A stretch of DNA of 13,755 nt from the NCBI GenBank assembly GCA_004151065.3, contig NWUY0300042526.1, positions 15,621-29,375 on the forward strand, given 5' to 3'. Below are positions 1 to 8,369 of this stretch, piece after piece. A program made the translations under genes and the position numbers. Within the stretch, counting starts at the first letter, position 1. Every line of letters starts with the position of its first letter. A model generated the notes under the pieces. The model worked only from the letters and a program-made list of their open reading frames with translations, was not told the DNA's origin and made no database searches. The stretch comes from Larix sibirica. Its lineage: Eukaryota > Streptophyta > Pinopsida > Pinales > Pinaceae.

Positions 1-106
1 TGCACTTGTCTATTGTTATCTTACAGTCTGCAAAATTTTAAAAGAATTCATGCTAATGCCAAAATTCAACAATTAGCCCTTAAGTTGATAGGCACTGGTC
101 ACATCA

Positions 107-179
107 TTTCATTCCCTTGTTTCCTTTTCCTCCATTTCTTCTCTTTCCTACATCCCTTTCCCCATTCCCATTTCTTTCC
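107..179 (+). other. Pyrimidine-rich tract
   Basis: About nine in ten bases are C or T over some 73 bp, with no short repeating unit. On the minus strand, the sense strand of the PTEN2 intron, it is purine-rich, so it is not a splice tract for that gene. Confidence 0.6.
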
Positions 180-189
180 ATTATACTAC

Positions 190-430
190 AACCACCACAT
201 GTTTTGTAAAGACTTACTCTTCACACATCACCTTGAGCCCCCACTCCATAGCCTTAGCAATCCTACTTGGGGATACCCCCTTTGTGTTGGAGAAGAACCA
301 ACCAAAAGTGAGAGGAAGAGCTAGTGAGGTGATGGTGGGTAGCCTTCCTAAGTTACACATGACTAACACCTTGTTGCCTGGGACTTTACATATTGTGGCT
401 GCTAGATTTTGTTGTAACATGCCCCACGTG
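190..430. other. GC-richer patch with unassigned open frames
   Basis: This patch is less AT-rich than its surroundings and open on both strands (minus 214-420, plus 233-478), but the plus frame starts at TTG, not ATG. Neither peptide (for example minus GVSPSRIAKAMEWGLKV) is one I recognise. It may be a remnant of a transposable element. It is not called as a gene. Confidence 0.35.
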
Positions 431-3190
431 CATAATTCTTATATTAATAGAATTCTAAAAACATATTTCAAAAAATAAAACCAATAACAGACCCTACCCA
501 AGACTTTTAGTACACTACAAATTTATATGTGTTAATGTTCCACTTTAATCCTCAGCACATAATCCAATCTTCTAGCCACATGGTGATCTTGATGTGCACA
601 GCAAACCCACTGTACTAAGAATACCAACTATCTTGATATGAATTTATAATGTATATCTGTAATAATGTACACATTCACATCTCTATTCAACTCTATGTTA
701 TTCTAGAGGGCATGGGAATCATACTAGAGTTGATAATAACATCCATAATGTGGGCACAATAAGTGTAAGAAAAAATTTAGAGAGATGCCTAGTTGATTTT
801 TTCTTTCATAAATTAAAATTAGAGGCATCAAATGAGAACTGAATGGAATGCAAGCAACCAAAAGATATCCCTAAAATGAAGTAAAAGGTAACCTTCATAT
901 AGTAGCATCGAAGATATTACCACAGTGCAACATAATTACTTTAGACAAGAGAGAATTCCAGTTCAATGTTGCAAAGGATAGAGTCCAACATGTGCCTCCA
1001 TGATACCTATTGGAATCTCTCTATCTATCCCCACTAAACAAATAACATGCTCAAGATCAAATTTCTGCCTGGTATATTTCCATGAGTCGAACATGTTTAA
1101 CAATAATAAGCATTTGATATCTAACAAATGAGACAAAAACCAGGCTCTCCAAGAACAAAAACATACCATTTGCACAATGAACATTGCGAACACTAAGTTG
1201 ATGACTTAAACTGTAAAGTGTAATGATGACATTGTGACACAACAAATATCAGAAAGTCATTCTTGATTTTTCACCTCTCGATTTGAAATTTTATTATCTC
1301 ATAAAATATTACAATTTTCTCTTATTTATACGGTCCCTTGAAATAGAGGAACAAATAATGACACCAATTATAAATGTGAAATTAACAATCAATACATAAT
1401 AAAGTAATATTCAAGCTTTGGTGAAGGGAAACATTTTTTCAAGTCAAAAGACAACTCAATTTATCCTACAACTTCAATTGTTGAACTACTCTCATCTAAC
1501 TTATAGTGTTTGTTTCTTGTTGAATGTGCTTTATTTGTTGTTAAAGTCATCATCTGCATTCTTGGTCTATTATTCAAAGTTTCAAACTCCTTGCTTCCCT
1601 CACCATTTTTCTTCTTCTTGTGACTTTAGAATTCTATGTTCAAAAATCCATCCTCTTGTTTTTGTTCATATCCCTTTGCTTACCTCCTACCTCCTCTTGG
1701 GCAGTTATAAGAAGATAGGATTAAATATTGGCCATTTCCGCTTAAAGTGTTTTTTCTAAAGATAAGAAATCAGACAGGCGATGCTACCAAAGTTTTGTTT
1801 GCATGATTATATAATATTATATTCATAGTGATTGGAAATCCATTCAAAATTTTCATCTCAAATATTTAAAAACAGCAAAGAAAATGAAGATTGTTAACAA
1901 CTTAACTTTGATCAAATTAGTGGCCATCCAGATTTGGGGAAAGACAAAGGAATACTTGCTACTATATGTCTTGAACTCATATGGCACACTTGGAGGAAGG
2001 TGATTAGGTGATTAACTAGGAGAACTGTGAACACCCTTTTTAAATTCAAGTGTGGCATATGCATAGGCATTTAGCCAGAGCTTGCCCAGACGTAAAACAG
2101 AGATGCTTCAAAGAGATCTAGCAAACAATGTAGGAAAAAAGGACAAACATGAAAAGAAACAAAATGGCTAATGAAGCTAAACAAATGGAGGAAAGACAGG
2201 ATATTTGCTTCCCAGTCTTGGAGGATTTGTAATTTGGAAAAGAAAACAGAAGCAACACAAACAAGAGAGAACTTAGGAAAACTTGATTCAAGTAGATCAA
2301 TTGTAAGTGGACCACTGGAAGAGGTAGAGTCTAGGGGCAACAATATTTTGCAGGAGTCTAAGGGAATTAACAATTGTTATTAAACCAGTCCCAGAGTAGA
2401 AACAAGTAGAGCAAAGGAGTGAGTTAAGGAAAGTCCAAATTTGGGATTGAATCAATAGGTAAGTAGGCATAAACTATAAAAAAAATGCTCAAATGTCACT
2501 TTTGCACTTATTAGTTGCCCACATTCACAATCAGCAATGTTGTGTAACCAGGGAACAACCCCAGTTACCCAAGACATGCTCCAAGATGCCCTCTGTTAAT
2601 TATGGAACAAAGCTCTTCGTTAGAGAGGATGAACAATAAAACACATTAGTTTACCTTTGCATGCCCTGAGAAAACCAAAAGGAAAACAAAAAGCCAATCC
2701 TTGAAAGAGCACAATAAAGACCAGGTTGACTCATGAAGTTATTGTCAAGTAGACAATTACATTTTGTTAAAGAAAACAGTAAAAACCCCAAGATGTCTAA
2801 ACTTATCCCAAATTCCCAAAAGGACATTGGATCTTTAATAACAACACACTGAACAAAATGATGTTGTCCAGTTTAAGTAGTTTCTAACTTTTGATTACTA
2901 CAGTTATCATGGGTGCATATGCATTTTATATGTTTATATTATATTATGAAGGTAATTGTTTTGCCAACCAGAAAAGGAAAAATGATTTTCTGTGGCCATT
3001 AATCACTATTCTGCACCATACAAGAAGCAGCCATCACCTATGTGTGGTATCTCAAATATGTTGCTACAAATGATCACCATAGACTCTCTCATCAATGTTT
3101 ATAAAAGGGAAATCTTTTTGTACCACACAGATCTATGGATAAAAGAATACGATGTCAATATGTTTTCAAAGTACATTTATGAAAGAAAAA
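431..3190. other. Intron sequence, no recognised feature
   Basis: AT-rich sequence in the intron after the PTEN2 exon. I read it on the minus strand for the PTEN phosphatase core (conserved GFDLDLTYI-, NLCSE- and HCKAG-type coding sequence) and found none. Short open frames here (for example 1418-1759 plus, 2071-2373 minus, 2171-2383 plus) have no recognisable motif and no splice context. Confidence 0.5.
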
Positions 3191-3306
3191 AAACTCAATT
3201 TTCCACCTAGGTTGATGATCACTTCTTTAACATCAGGCCCAGATACAGAAAATCAATTTTCTACATAGGCTAATGATCATTTTGATAACACCAGGCCCAG
3301 ATACAG
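3191..3306. repeat. 58-bp tandem duplication (two copies)
   Basis: Copies at 3191-3248 and 3249-3306 share CAGGCCCAGATACAG at the right end and TCAATTTTC near the left. About 10 of 58 positions differ, so this is the oldest-looking of the duplications counted. It lies in the intron after the PTEN2 exon. A short open frame crosses it, but nothing suggests coding. Confidence 0.8.
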
Positions 3307-4297
3307 ACCATGCAAAGTCTGACGGATCGCCAAGTACCTTTAGAATATACATTGACAATAAAATCATTTTTGCACGCCAAGAAACACAATCAGTTATAAT
3401 TTTTTCTGTAAAATTGACACATTTTCAACCTGGTGATATTTATACATATTTTTTGCCATTTCCTATCCAGTCATCAAGAATTGACCATTAAGAGGTAAGA
3501 AATTGGATTTGCCCGTGAGGAAGAAGGAAATTAGCATTGCCCTTGATATCAAGTCTTGCAATTGTTGTCACTTTGCATTTCTAATTTTTTCTCAGTCCAG
3601 TCTAAAAGGTAGAAAATGATAGGTCCACGTAAACCAGCTCTAAAGCAAAGGGTGGCTCAATCAGACTTTTCTATACATGACCAGAAGAGTATAAACCACA
3701 AACAAGATAAGTAATTTTCCAATAAGATCTGGAATTCAGATTACTAACAAATGTCATTCCATTGGCTTAAATTGCTGTTTCCAAGTATAATGTACAAATT
3801 TCAAACAAGCATATATCCTTGTAACACACATATATGTAACAGCACCTGCAAATTGTTTTCTCCTATTGAAATGTCAAAGGATTATATATATACCGATGCC
3901 AACCATGGCAAACAATTGCCATAGCAACCAATGTTTCCACATTCTTGGCAAGGATCATGGATTGTATGTAAAGGGAAGCATGAAGTTAGTTGGAGGGGAA
4001 GAGGAGATAAAATTGAATGGGATGAGTTGAATGGGGAAGCCATGAGGGGTGGGTTTCTCTCACCCCCTTTCCCTCCCTTCCCCCACGCACTGCTCCCTCG
4101 GTCTTTGGAGGACAGGATGGAGGTAGAAGGCAGATGTGCAATTCCAGTTTTAGCATATAGTGTAAGAAAAATTAGTGGAGAATCATCCCGTGCCCTTATT
4201 TCAAATTCTTTATGAAAAGCTGATAGAGATTACCACCTAAGGAAGAATTCATTTGCAAGTACTCTAAGAGTCTAAACAGCACAAATCAGACAAACGA
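3307..4297. other. Intron sequence directly after the PTEN2 donor
   Basis: No further PTEN exon is seen. A G/C-rich block at about 4020-4135, with runs such as CACCCCCTTTCCCTCCCTTC on the plus strand, stands out from the AT-rich intron and may come from an inserted element. An open frame at 3931-4215 (plus) crosses it with no recognised motif. Confidence 0.45.
3905..3922. repeat. Short 7-bp hairpin
   Basis: ATGGCAA (3905-3911) and TTGCCAT (3916-3922) are perfect inverted repeats around ACAA. No other context supports a function. Confidence 0.5.
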
Positions 4298-4303
4298 GGA
4301 TAC
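4298..4303 (-). other. Splice donor ending the PTEN2 exon
   Basis: On the minus strand the exon ends ...TACCAG and the intron begins GTATCC. The cut falls exactly after the codons for YQ of the KRRYQ motif, where plant PTEN2 proteins continue with a conserved EGGFD-type sequence in the next exon. The read-through frame (VSSFV, then stop) does not match the family, which supports splicing here. Confidence 0.85.
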
Positions 4304-4741
4304 CTGATATCTCCTTTTGTTCTGTGACACAATGTGCCGAGCTTTGGTTTGAACAGCCCTCATTGCATTTTTTGATGTGTCCAGGAATCCCTTTGTGATG
4401 CTCCCAAGTGGACTTTCCTGCGTGACTGTAACTTGTGTTGAATCTTCTGTAGGATCATCGACAACTGGAATCTTAGAAGATGTACGTATACCTAATCCAC
4501 TGGCTAAGCGGCCAAATGGAGATTTCCTACCATCCACAGGCTGTGCATTCTCTGGAGCTGAGGATTGTGAAAATTTGAAGCTTTTTGCCCATGTTGAAAA
4601 ACCAGAAGGTGAAAACCTCAATGTTGAATGATCATTAGATGACTGAAGAGTGGGATCTGGTGCGGGAACTTCTAGAGGAGGCAATTTAGAACTTGCGCCT
4701 AACGGAGCGGGATCTGAACCTTCAGCCCTGTCAGTCTCCAT
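4304..4741 (-). CDS. PTEN2: First coding exon of a plant PTEN2-type phosphatase (partial)
   Basis: The family are dual lipid/protein phosphatases that remove the 3-phosphate from phosphoinositides; plant PTEN2 proteins carry an N-terminal extension before the conserved core. The exon encodes 146 residues from an ATG at 4741. Seen in the translation: a Ser/Pro-rich acidic start (1-45); WAKSFKF (51-57); SPFGRLASGLGIR (74-86); and a basic stretch 115-146 containing ITKGFLDTSKNAMRAV and ending in VSQNKRRYQ. That ending is the PIP2-binding motif that opens the PTEN core in animals and plants, and the blocks occur in the same order in Arabidopsis PTEN2 as I recall it. Reading on past CAG hits a stop within a few codons, and a GT donor lies exactly there (phase 0). 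The HCxxGxxR catalytic exon and C2 domain were not found at 1-4303, so they must lie beyond the left edge. Start chosen because G at -3 and G at +4 give a strong context. Confidence 0.9.
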
Positions 4742-4746
4742 TTCAT
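4699..4746 (-). other. Overlapping upstream ORF across the PTEN2 start
   Basis: An ATG lies five nucleotides upstream of the PTEN2 ATG in another frame and opens a 15-codon reading frame that stops with TAG at 4701-4699, inside the main coding sequence. The upstream ATG has C at -3 and A at +4 (weak context); the main ATG has G at -3 and G at +4 (strong). This arrangement would allow leaky scanning. It depends on both ATGs being in the mature mRNA, which is likely because all acceptor candidates lie upstream of them. Translation of the small frame is inference. Confidence 0.55.
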
Positions 4747-4752
4747 TTGAAG

Positions 4753-4774
4753 TACTGCTGACCTCTTATTTCTA
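4753..4774 (-). other. Candidate 3' splice acceptors upstream of the PTEN2 start codon
   Basis: If the gene has a 5'UTR intron, the acceptor should lie here. Two options are visible on the minus strand: TTATATAG (cut after 4772), preceded by a short pyrimidine run, and the tandem CAGCAG (cuts after 4758 or 4755), about 14-17 nt before the ATG. The pyrimidine tract is weak for all of them. The same TATATA could instead be read as a TATA box, but it lies only about 35 nt from the ATG, leaving almost no leader. Confidence 0.35.
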
Positions 4775-4899
4775 TATAAGAAGGTATCTTTAAAGCACTA
4801 TGCAGGAGGACAATATCACTGTTGTAGGGTCACTGCAAGAGCAAGAAAATACAAAATGTTTTCAGAAGTCTAGCTTTTTAACATCCTATCCACCAAAAT

Positions 4900-5085
4900 T
4901 ATTGCCCAGGAAGGAAAAGGCAATAAAATTGGTAATATAAATGCATGCAGAAATGAAAACATGGGAATGTTAAGAATGCAACTCCTACTGAGTATTGCCC
5001 AGAAAGGAAAAGGCAATAAAATTGGTAATATAAATGCTTGCAGAAATGAAAACATGGGAATGTTAAGAATGCAACTCCCTACTGC
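4900..5085. repeat. 93-bp tandem duplication (two copies)
   Basis: Copy 1 is 4900-4992 and copy 2 is 4993 to about 5085. Both contain GGAAAAGGCAATAAAATTGG, then GCAGAAATGAAAACATGGGA. They differ at about two positions plus one inserted C near the end, so this duplication is recent. It lies about 160 bp upstream of the PTEN2 start codon, in the presumed 5'UTR intron or, if there is no such intron, in the proximal promoter. Confidence 0.9.
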
Positions 5086-5590
5086 TCACTTTGTGTTGCT
5101 TCAAAAAAGGTTACAAAAAATACTATATTTGCATGATCTTTCATCTTATCCCCAATCCACTTTCATCTTACTAGCATGTCAATGTTTACTTCAAAGTCAC
5201 AGCATAGAAATTTTGCTGCACAGATGAGGTTATAAGCCTTTCCATGCTAGAAGGTTTATGAAGCACTTTAAAGTTTTTCTGACCTTCCAAAATCTAATGG
5301 TAATCTAATTTTTTTGCAACCAAAATCATTTTAAAAATTACAAAGATTACTACTGGCAAAGAAATTGGGTCTAACATAAATGTTGCAATAAACAAGACCT
5401 CTGCATGATTTTGTAGCCTCGAAAATCAAATATCAAAACAAAATTCTGATCTTCTTCCCAGCTTTGCTTCCTTCTATGCTAAAATCTACAAGAACTTAAA
5501 TCACAAGGAGTAAATAAATCGAAAAAATAAAAAATAAAAAAGACAATGGCAGGCCTCAACATGGGTATCATACAGTGAAAAAGGTCAAAA
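5086..5590. other. AT-rich interval, nothing recognised
   Basis: Lies between the 93-bp and 114-bp duplications. It holds an A-rich run at about 5520-5545 and no credible coding or RNA signal. Confidence 0.5.
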
Positions 5591-5818
5591 TAAGTGGATA
5601 GAATACTTATCAAGAATAGGAATTAAAGACGAAAAAGCACCAAAATACAACCTGAGTAGAGGAATACAGTTTTGGAGCAACAAGCCCCAAGAATACACAT
5701 AAGATAAGTGGATAGAATACTTATCAAGAATAGGAATTAAAGACAAAAAAGCACCAAACTACAACCTGAGTAGAGGAATACATTTTTGAAGCAATGAGTC
5801 CCAAAAATAAACATAAGA
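5591..5818. repeat. 114-bp tandem duplication (two copies)
   Basis: Copies at 5591-5704 and 5705-5818 each begin TAAGTGGATAGAATACTTAT and contain CAACCTGAGTAGAGGAATAC. Most of the roughly 9 or 10 differences are C/T or G/A transitions concentrated in the right third, which fits decay of methylated cytosines. It ends about 100 bp left of the retroelement. Confidence 0.9.
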
Positions 5819-5884
5819 TATGATAATTTTATCAATGTCCAATGAATGACCACAATGGTAGGTCAATGGAACTCAGAAGTACAA

Positions 5885-5918
5885 TCCAGTGCAAAAGTAT
5901 ATACTGGAAGTGCAAAAG
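5885..5918. repeat. Short direct and inverted repeats beside the LTR element
   Basis: AGTGCAAAAG occurs at 5888-5897 and 5909-5918, 21 bp apart. TCCAGT (5885-5890) and ACTGGA (5903-5908) form an inverted pair. They lie just outside the 3' LTR and may be incidental. Confidence 0.4.
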
Positions 5919-5925
5919 CAAATCC

Positions 5926-6159
5926 TAAGGTATTCCAAACACAGATATATACTTAAGTATACAATGTATTTAATATAATCGATAAATGTCGATAAATACA
6001 ATCTTTCACTCCCTTCTATATACATATTCATCAATAAGAAGTGACCTTCCATAAAGGACCACTATTTCTAATTATTTATTATGCATGTATTAGTCATTTA
6101 TTTATTATAGCATAACTTTATGATCTAACCTAGACTATATTAGGATACAATACAAATCA
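5926..6159 (-). repeat. 3' LTR of the minus-strand retroelement
   Basis: 234 bp. On the minus strand it begins TGATTTGTATTG directly after the purine run GGGATGGGG. It is diverged from the 7250-7512 copy and lacks that copy's internal duplication. Its far end reads TA where CA is expected. Confidence 0.6.
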
Positions 6160-6168
6160 CCCCATCCC
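6160..6168 (-). other. Polypurine tract
   Basis: The minus strand reads GGGATGGGG immediately before the TG start of the 3' LTR, as expected for the plus-strand primer of an LTR retroelement. Confidence 0.55.
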
Positions 6169-6171
6169 GAA

Positions 6172-6191
6172 ATGCTTCAACCTTGAAGCAT
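6172..6191. repeat. Perfect 9-bp hairpin next to the polypurine tract
   Basis: ATGCTTCAA and TTGAAGCAT form a perfect inverted repeat around a 2-nt CC loop, four bases from the polypurine tract and inside the retroelement. Confidence 0.6.
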
Positions 6192-7231
6192 GAAAAAGCT
6201 GGCTATTTGGTCAAGTGATCATGCTAGTTTAAAGATAATCAATTTTAATTAAATGGTTGTGTTTTTTAAAAAGGGCAAGCAATTTCTTCAAGTGAGGAAG
6301 TAAGAATTCATAGGCTCTATCTTTGATTTCTCCTTCAATTTTACAATTATATATCACAAACATGTCTTTCAATTTTGGACTAAAAATTTGTTTGGCATCC
6401 TCATCTCTTAGGCAAAGAGTGGCTCTAGTTTGCCATATGCTATGACTAGATGCCTCACTTTATTTCTAAGTGAACATCTTGTTATGAGTAGTATGATCTA
6501 GGGCACTAGTGATGCCTAAAACCATGATCAATCGTTCTCTATTCTCCTAAGTTTTTAGATTTTGATATCTATATCATCGGATTTGAATTGATAATTCCAT
6601 GGTTCAATGTCACAACCACTTTGGAAGCTCATGAAAAAAGCTTCCATAGGTAGTGTACTAAATTTTTAATTCCTTGTAACATAACTTAGTTCTAATATGG
6701 CTCTTTGAGCCAAATCGCTCTATTTTCTCCTTAATATGTGTCTCTAAACCATGGTAACAAAAACAAGGCACTAGCTTTAATTATTTTGACAAAGCTCTTT
6801 CTAAGGCCTTTTTAGATTTCTCATCCACAAACTCTTCAAACTTGAAATGCTTTGAGGATTTCTCAACTTTATCATAAGAACTCTCAGACTTCAAGGATTT
6901 TTCAAAAATATTTTCCATCTTGAAGGGCATTGGGGGACATTTACAAGAAGTCTCCTTATCCAACATCTCACCTACCCCTCGGGACAATAATGATGTGGAT
7001 CTTCTTCCTTCACATTCAAAATCTACTTTCAGGATATTTATTGGGCCTTCCTTTGCTCTTTTCCAGTTCATCATTTTTGTATTATTCCTCACCAGAGGTC
7101 ACAAATCATTCACAAAAATATAAGAAGGTTTCATTTTCATCATAGTTTAGAGGGTCTTATACTAGTGTTGGATGTTGGCATTTCATATTTGTATCCAGCT
7201 TCTAACTACCAACGGAAGACTTTGATCAAAG

Positions 7232-7247
7232 CATGCCTTTGATACAA
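7232..7247 (-). other. Primer-binding site (initiator tRNA-Met type)
   Basis: Two bases after the 5' LTR, the minus strand reads TTGTATCAAAGGCATG. This matches the standard plant Copia-type primer-binding site TGGTATCAGAGCCAGG at 12 of 16 positions. Its placement right after TTTCA of the LTR fixes the element's orientation. Confidence 0.6.
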
Positions 7248-7249
7248 CT

Positions 7250-7512
7250 TGAAATATACCAAACACAAATATATGCTTGAAGTGTAAAATGTATCTCATA
7301 GATTTAATAAGTGGCAATTAATAGAATTGCTCAATCCCTTATTTGTACATATTTATGAATAAGACGTGACTTTTCTTAAAGGGCCACTCTTCTCAATTAT
7401 TTATTGTACGTGTACTAGTCATTTATTGATACTATGATCTAACCTATTAATAATCTAGCCTATTAATTATCTAACCTAGACTATATTAGGAGGTGCACTA
7501 CAACTCCTATCA
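7250..7512 (-). repeat. 5' LTR of the minus-strand retroelement
   Basis: 263 bp, beginning TGATAGGAG and ending TTTCA on the minus strand. It shares blocks with the copy at 5926-6159, for example CCAAACACA(A/G)ATATAT and TCTAACCTAGACTATATTAGGA on the plus strand in two consecutive parts. It holds an extra local duplication of the TCTAACCTATTAAT type at about 7437-7480, which accounts for its greater length. Confidence 0.65.
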
Positions 7513-7660
7513 CTAATCTACAAAGAGAAAAATAGCTAATCAATTAAACAATAGTAACCATAATCAATTACATATAAAATTTCACTGCCAAACATGATAT
7601 GCTGATAACAAAACAAAATGACTAGTTGTTCCTAGCTAAACAAGGGGAAGGAGGGAGCTT

Positions 7661-7970
7661 CTAAAGGTGAGTTAGCAACTTAGCACCAAATGTAGATGGA
7701 AGGGAGGAAGAAGAAGACGCCCCAACATAATCATCAATCATGGAGAAAGAGTCAATAAATTGTCTATTAATCTCCTCGAGAGAGGACCCAAGACTAAGGG
7801 GACACATATGTGTGATCCTAGGTGAACATTGACCATGTTTGGAAACTCTCCCGTCACAGCCTATCGAAACTCTCCTCATACTCAAGTTTGTCAAGAAGAA
7901 CCTGATGATGGAACTCTATGTGCTTGCGGGGGTGGAGGGGCAAGTATCTCACAATTGCATCTATCCAAAC
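7661..7970 (-). other. Unassigned GC-richer patch, possible decayed coding sequence
   Basis: The minus strand is open at 7894-7661 (77 codons), with pieces such as LGSSLEEINRQFIDSFSMID and a serine run. Just upstream, in another frame, the minus strand reads ARYLPLHPRKHIEFHHQVLL-like sequence before stops. Both look protein-like and frame-shifted relative to each other, as in a dead gene or retroelement. I cannot name a family, and chance is possible. Confidence 0.25.
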
Positions 7971-8176
7971 TTGATTTTCATTGCCTTCATAAAAAAGTAG
8001 GGTCATGCACATTAACAACTTCATTCATCAAAGCAAGATTTGCCTAATAAGGTGATCTAGAGCTTGCCATACCCTCTCCAAGTTGTCTTTCATTTAGTTT
8101 TGCATTTTGAAATATCTTGTAACCACATAGGTCTTTTTTGTGCTCTACTTGATTGTTCCTATGACTCTAATTATAC

Positions 8177-8275
8177 TTTTCTCTTCTTCTTCTCAATTGT
8201 TCTTCTTCTTACTGGAATTCTACATTCTTTTCTTCTTCCTCAATTTTCTTCTTCTTCTACTCTTTGCCTCTGCCC
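8177..8275 (+). repeat. Imperfect TTC-rich low-complexity tract
   Basis: Several short runs of CTT/TTC units (for example TTCTCTTCTTCTTCTC and TTCTTCTTCTT) interrupted by other bases. A plus-strand open frame over it is a by-product of the composition. Confidence 0.65.
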
Positions 8276-8369
8276 ATATGTTCTTGGAGTTTTGATTTTC
8301 AGTTATTCTTCTACCTGCAAATCTCATCTTGACAACCAACTATATGCACTTGATAAGGGTTCTCATTAA

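Larger units (their letters stand above)
5926..7512 (-). mobile_element. Degenerate non-autonomous LTR retroelement (TRIM-like or deleted Copia-type)
   Basis: Two diverged direct repeats, 5926-6159 and 7250-7512, bracket about 1.09 kb of internal sequence. Read on the minus strand, the order is 5' LTR (7512 to 7250), primer-binding site, internal region, polypurine tract, 3' LTR (6159 to 5926). The 5' LTR runs TG...CA; the 3' LTR begins TG and ends TA, probably a mutated CA. The internal region has no intact gag or pol, only stop-interrupted fragments; the longest open stretch, 6781-7092 on the minus strand, encodes a Lys/Glu/Ser-rich peptide that I do not recognise. No matching 5-bp target duplication is visible at the flanks. 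The LTRs are roughly 70% alike by eye, so the insertion is old. It lies in the presumed 5'UTR intron or upstream region of the PTEN2 gene. Confidence 0.65.

Noticed and set aside
1418-1759. 113-codon plus-strand frame, the longest after the PTEN2 exon
   Set aside because: Its start is not in a convincing context, its composition is Leu/Phe/Ser-rich as expected from T-rich DNA, and no domain is recognised.
4377-4631. Plus-strand frame inside the PTEN2 exon
   Set aside because: It is the antisense shadow of the exon, which carries family-specific motifs on the minus strand.
4774-4782. TATATA as the PTEN2 TATA box
   Set aside because: It is only about 35 nt from the ATG, which would leave almost no leader. 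An AT-rich intron end explains it at least as well, though it is not excluded.
4870-5227. Open frames with an internal repeat on both strands
   Set aside because: They come from the 93-bp tandem duplication, whose length is a multiple of three, and not from a repeat protein.
5921-7517. Target-site duplication flanking the LTR element
   Set aside because: The five bases on either side (AATCC and CTAAT) do not match, so none is claimed.
8064-8369. 101-codon plus-strand frame rich in Phe, Leu and Ser
   Set aside because: It follows the TTC-rich low-complexity tract and has no motif.
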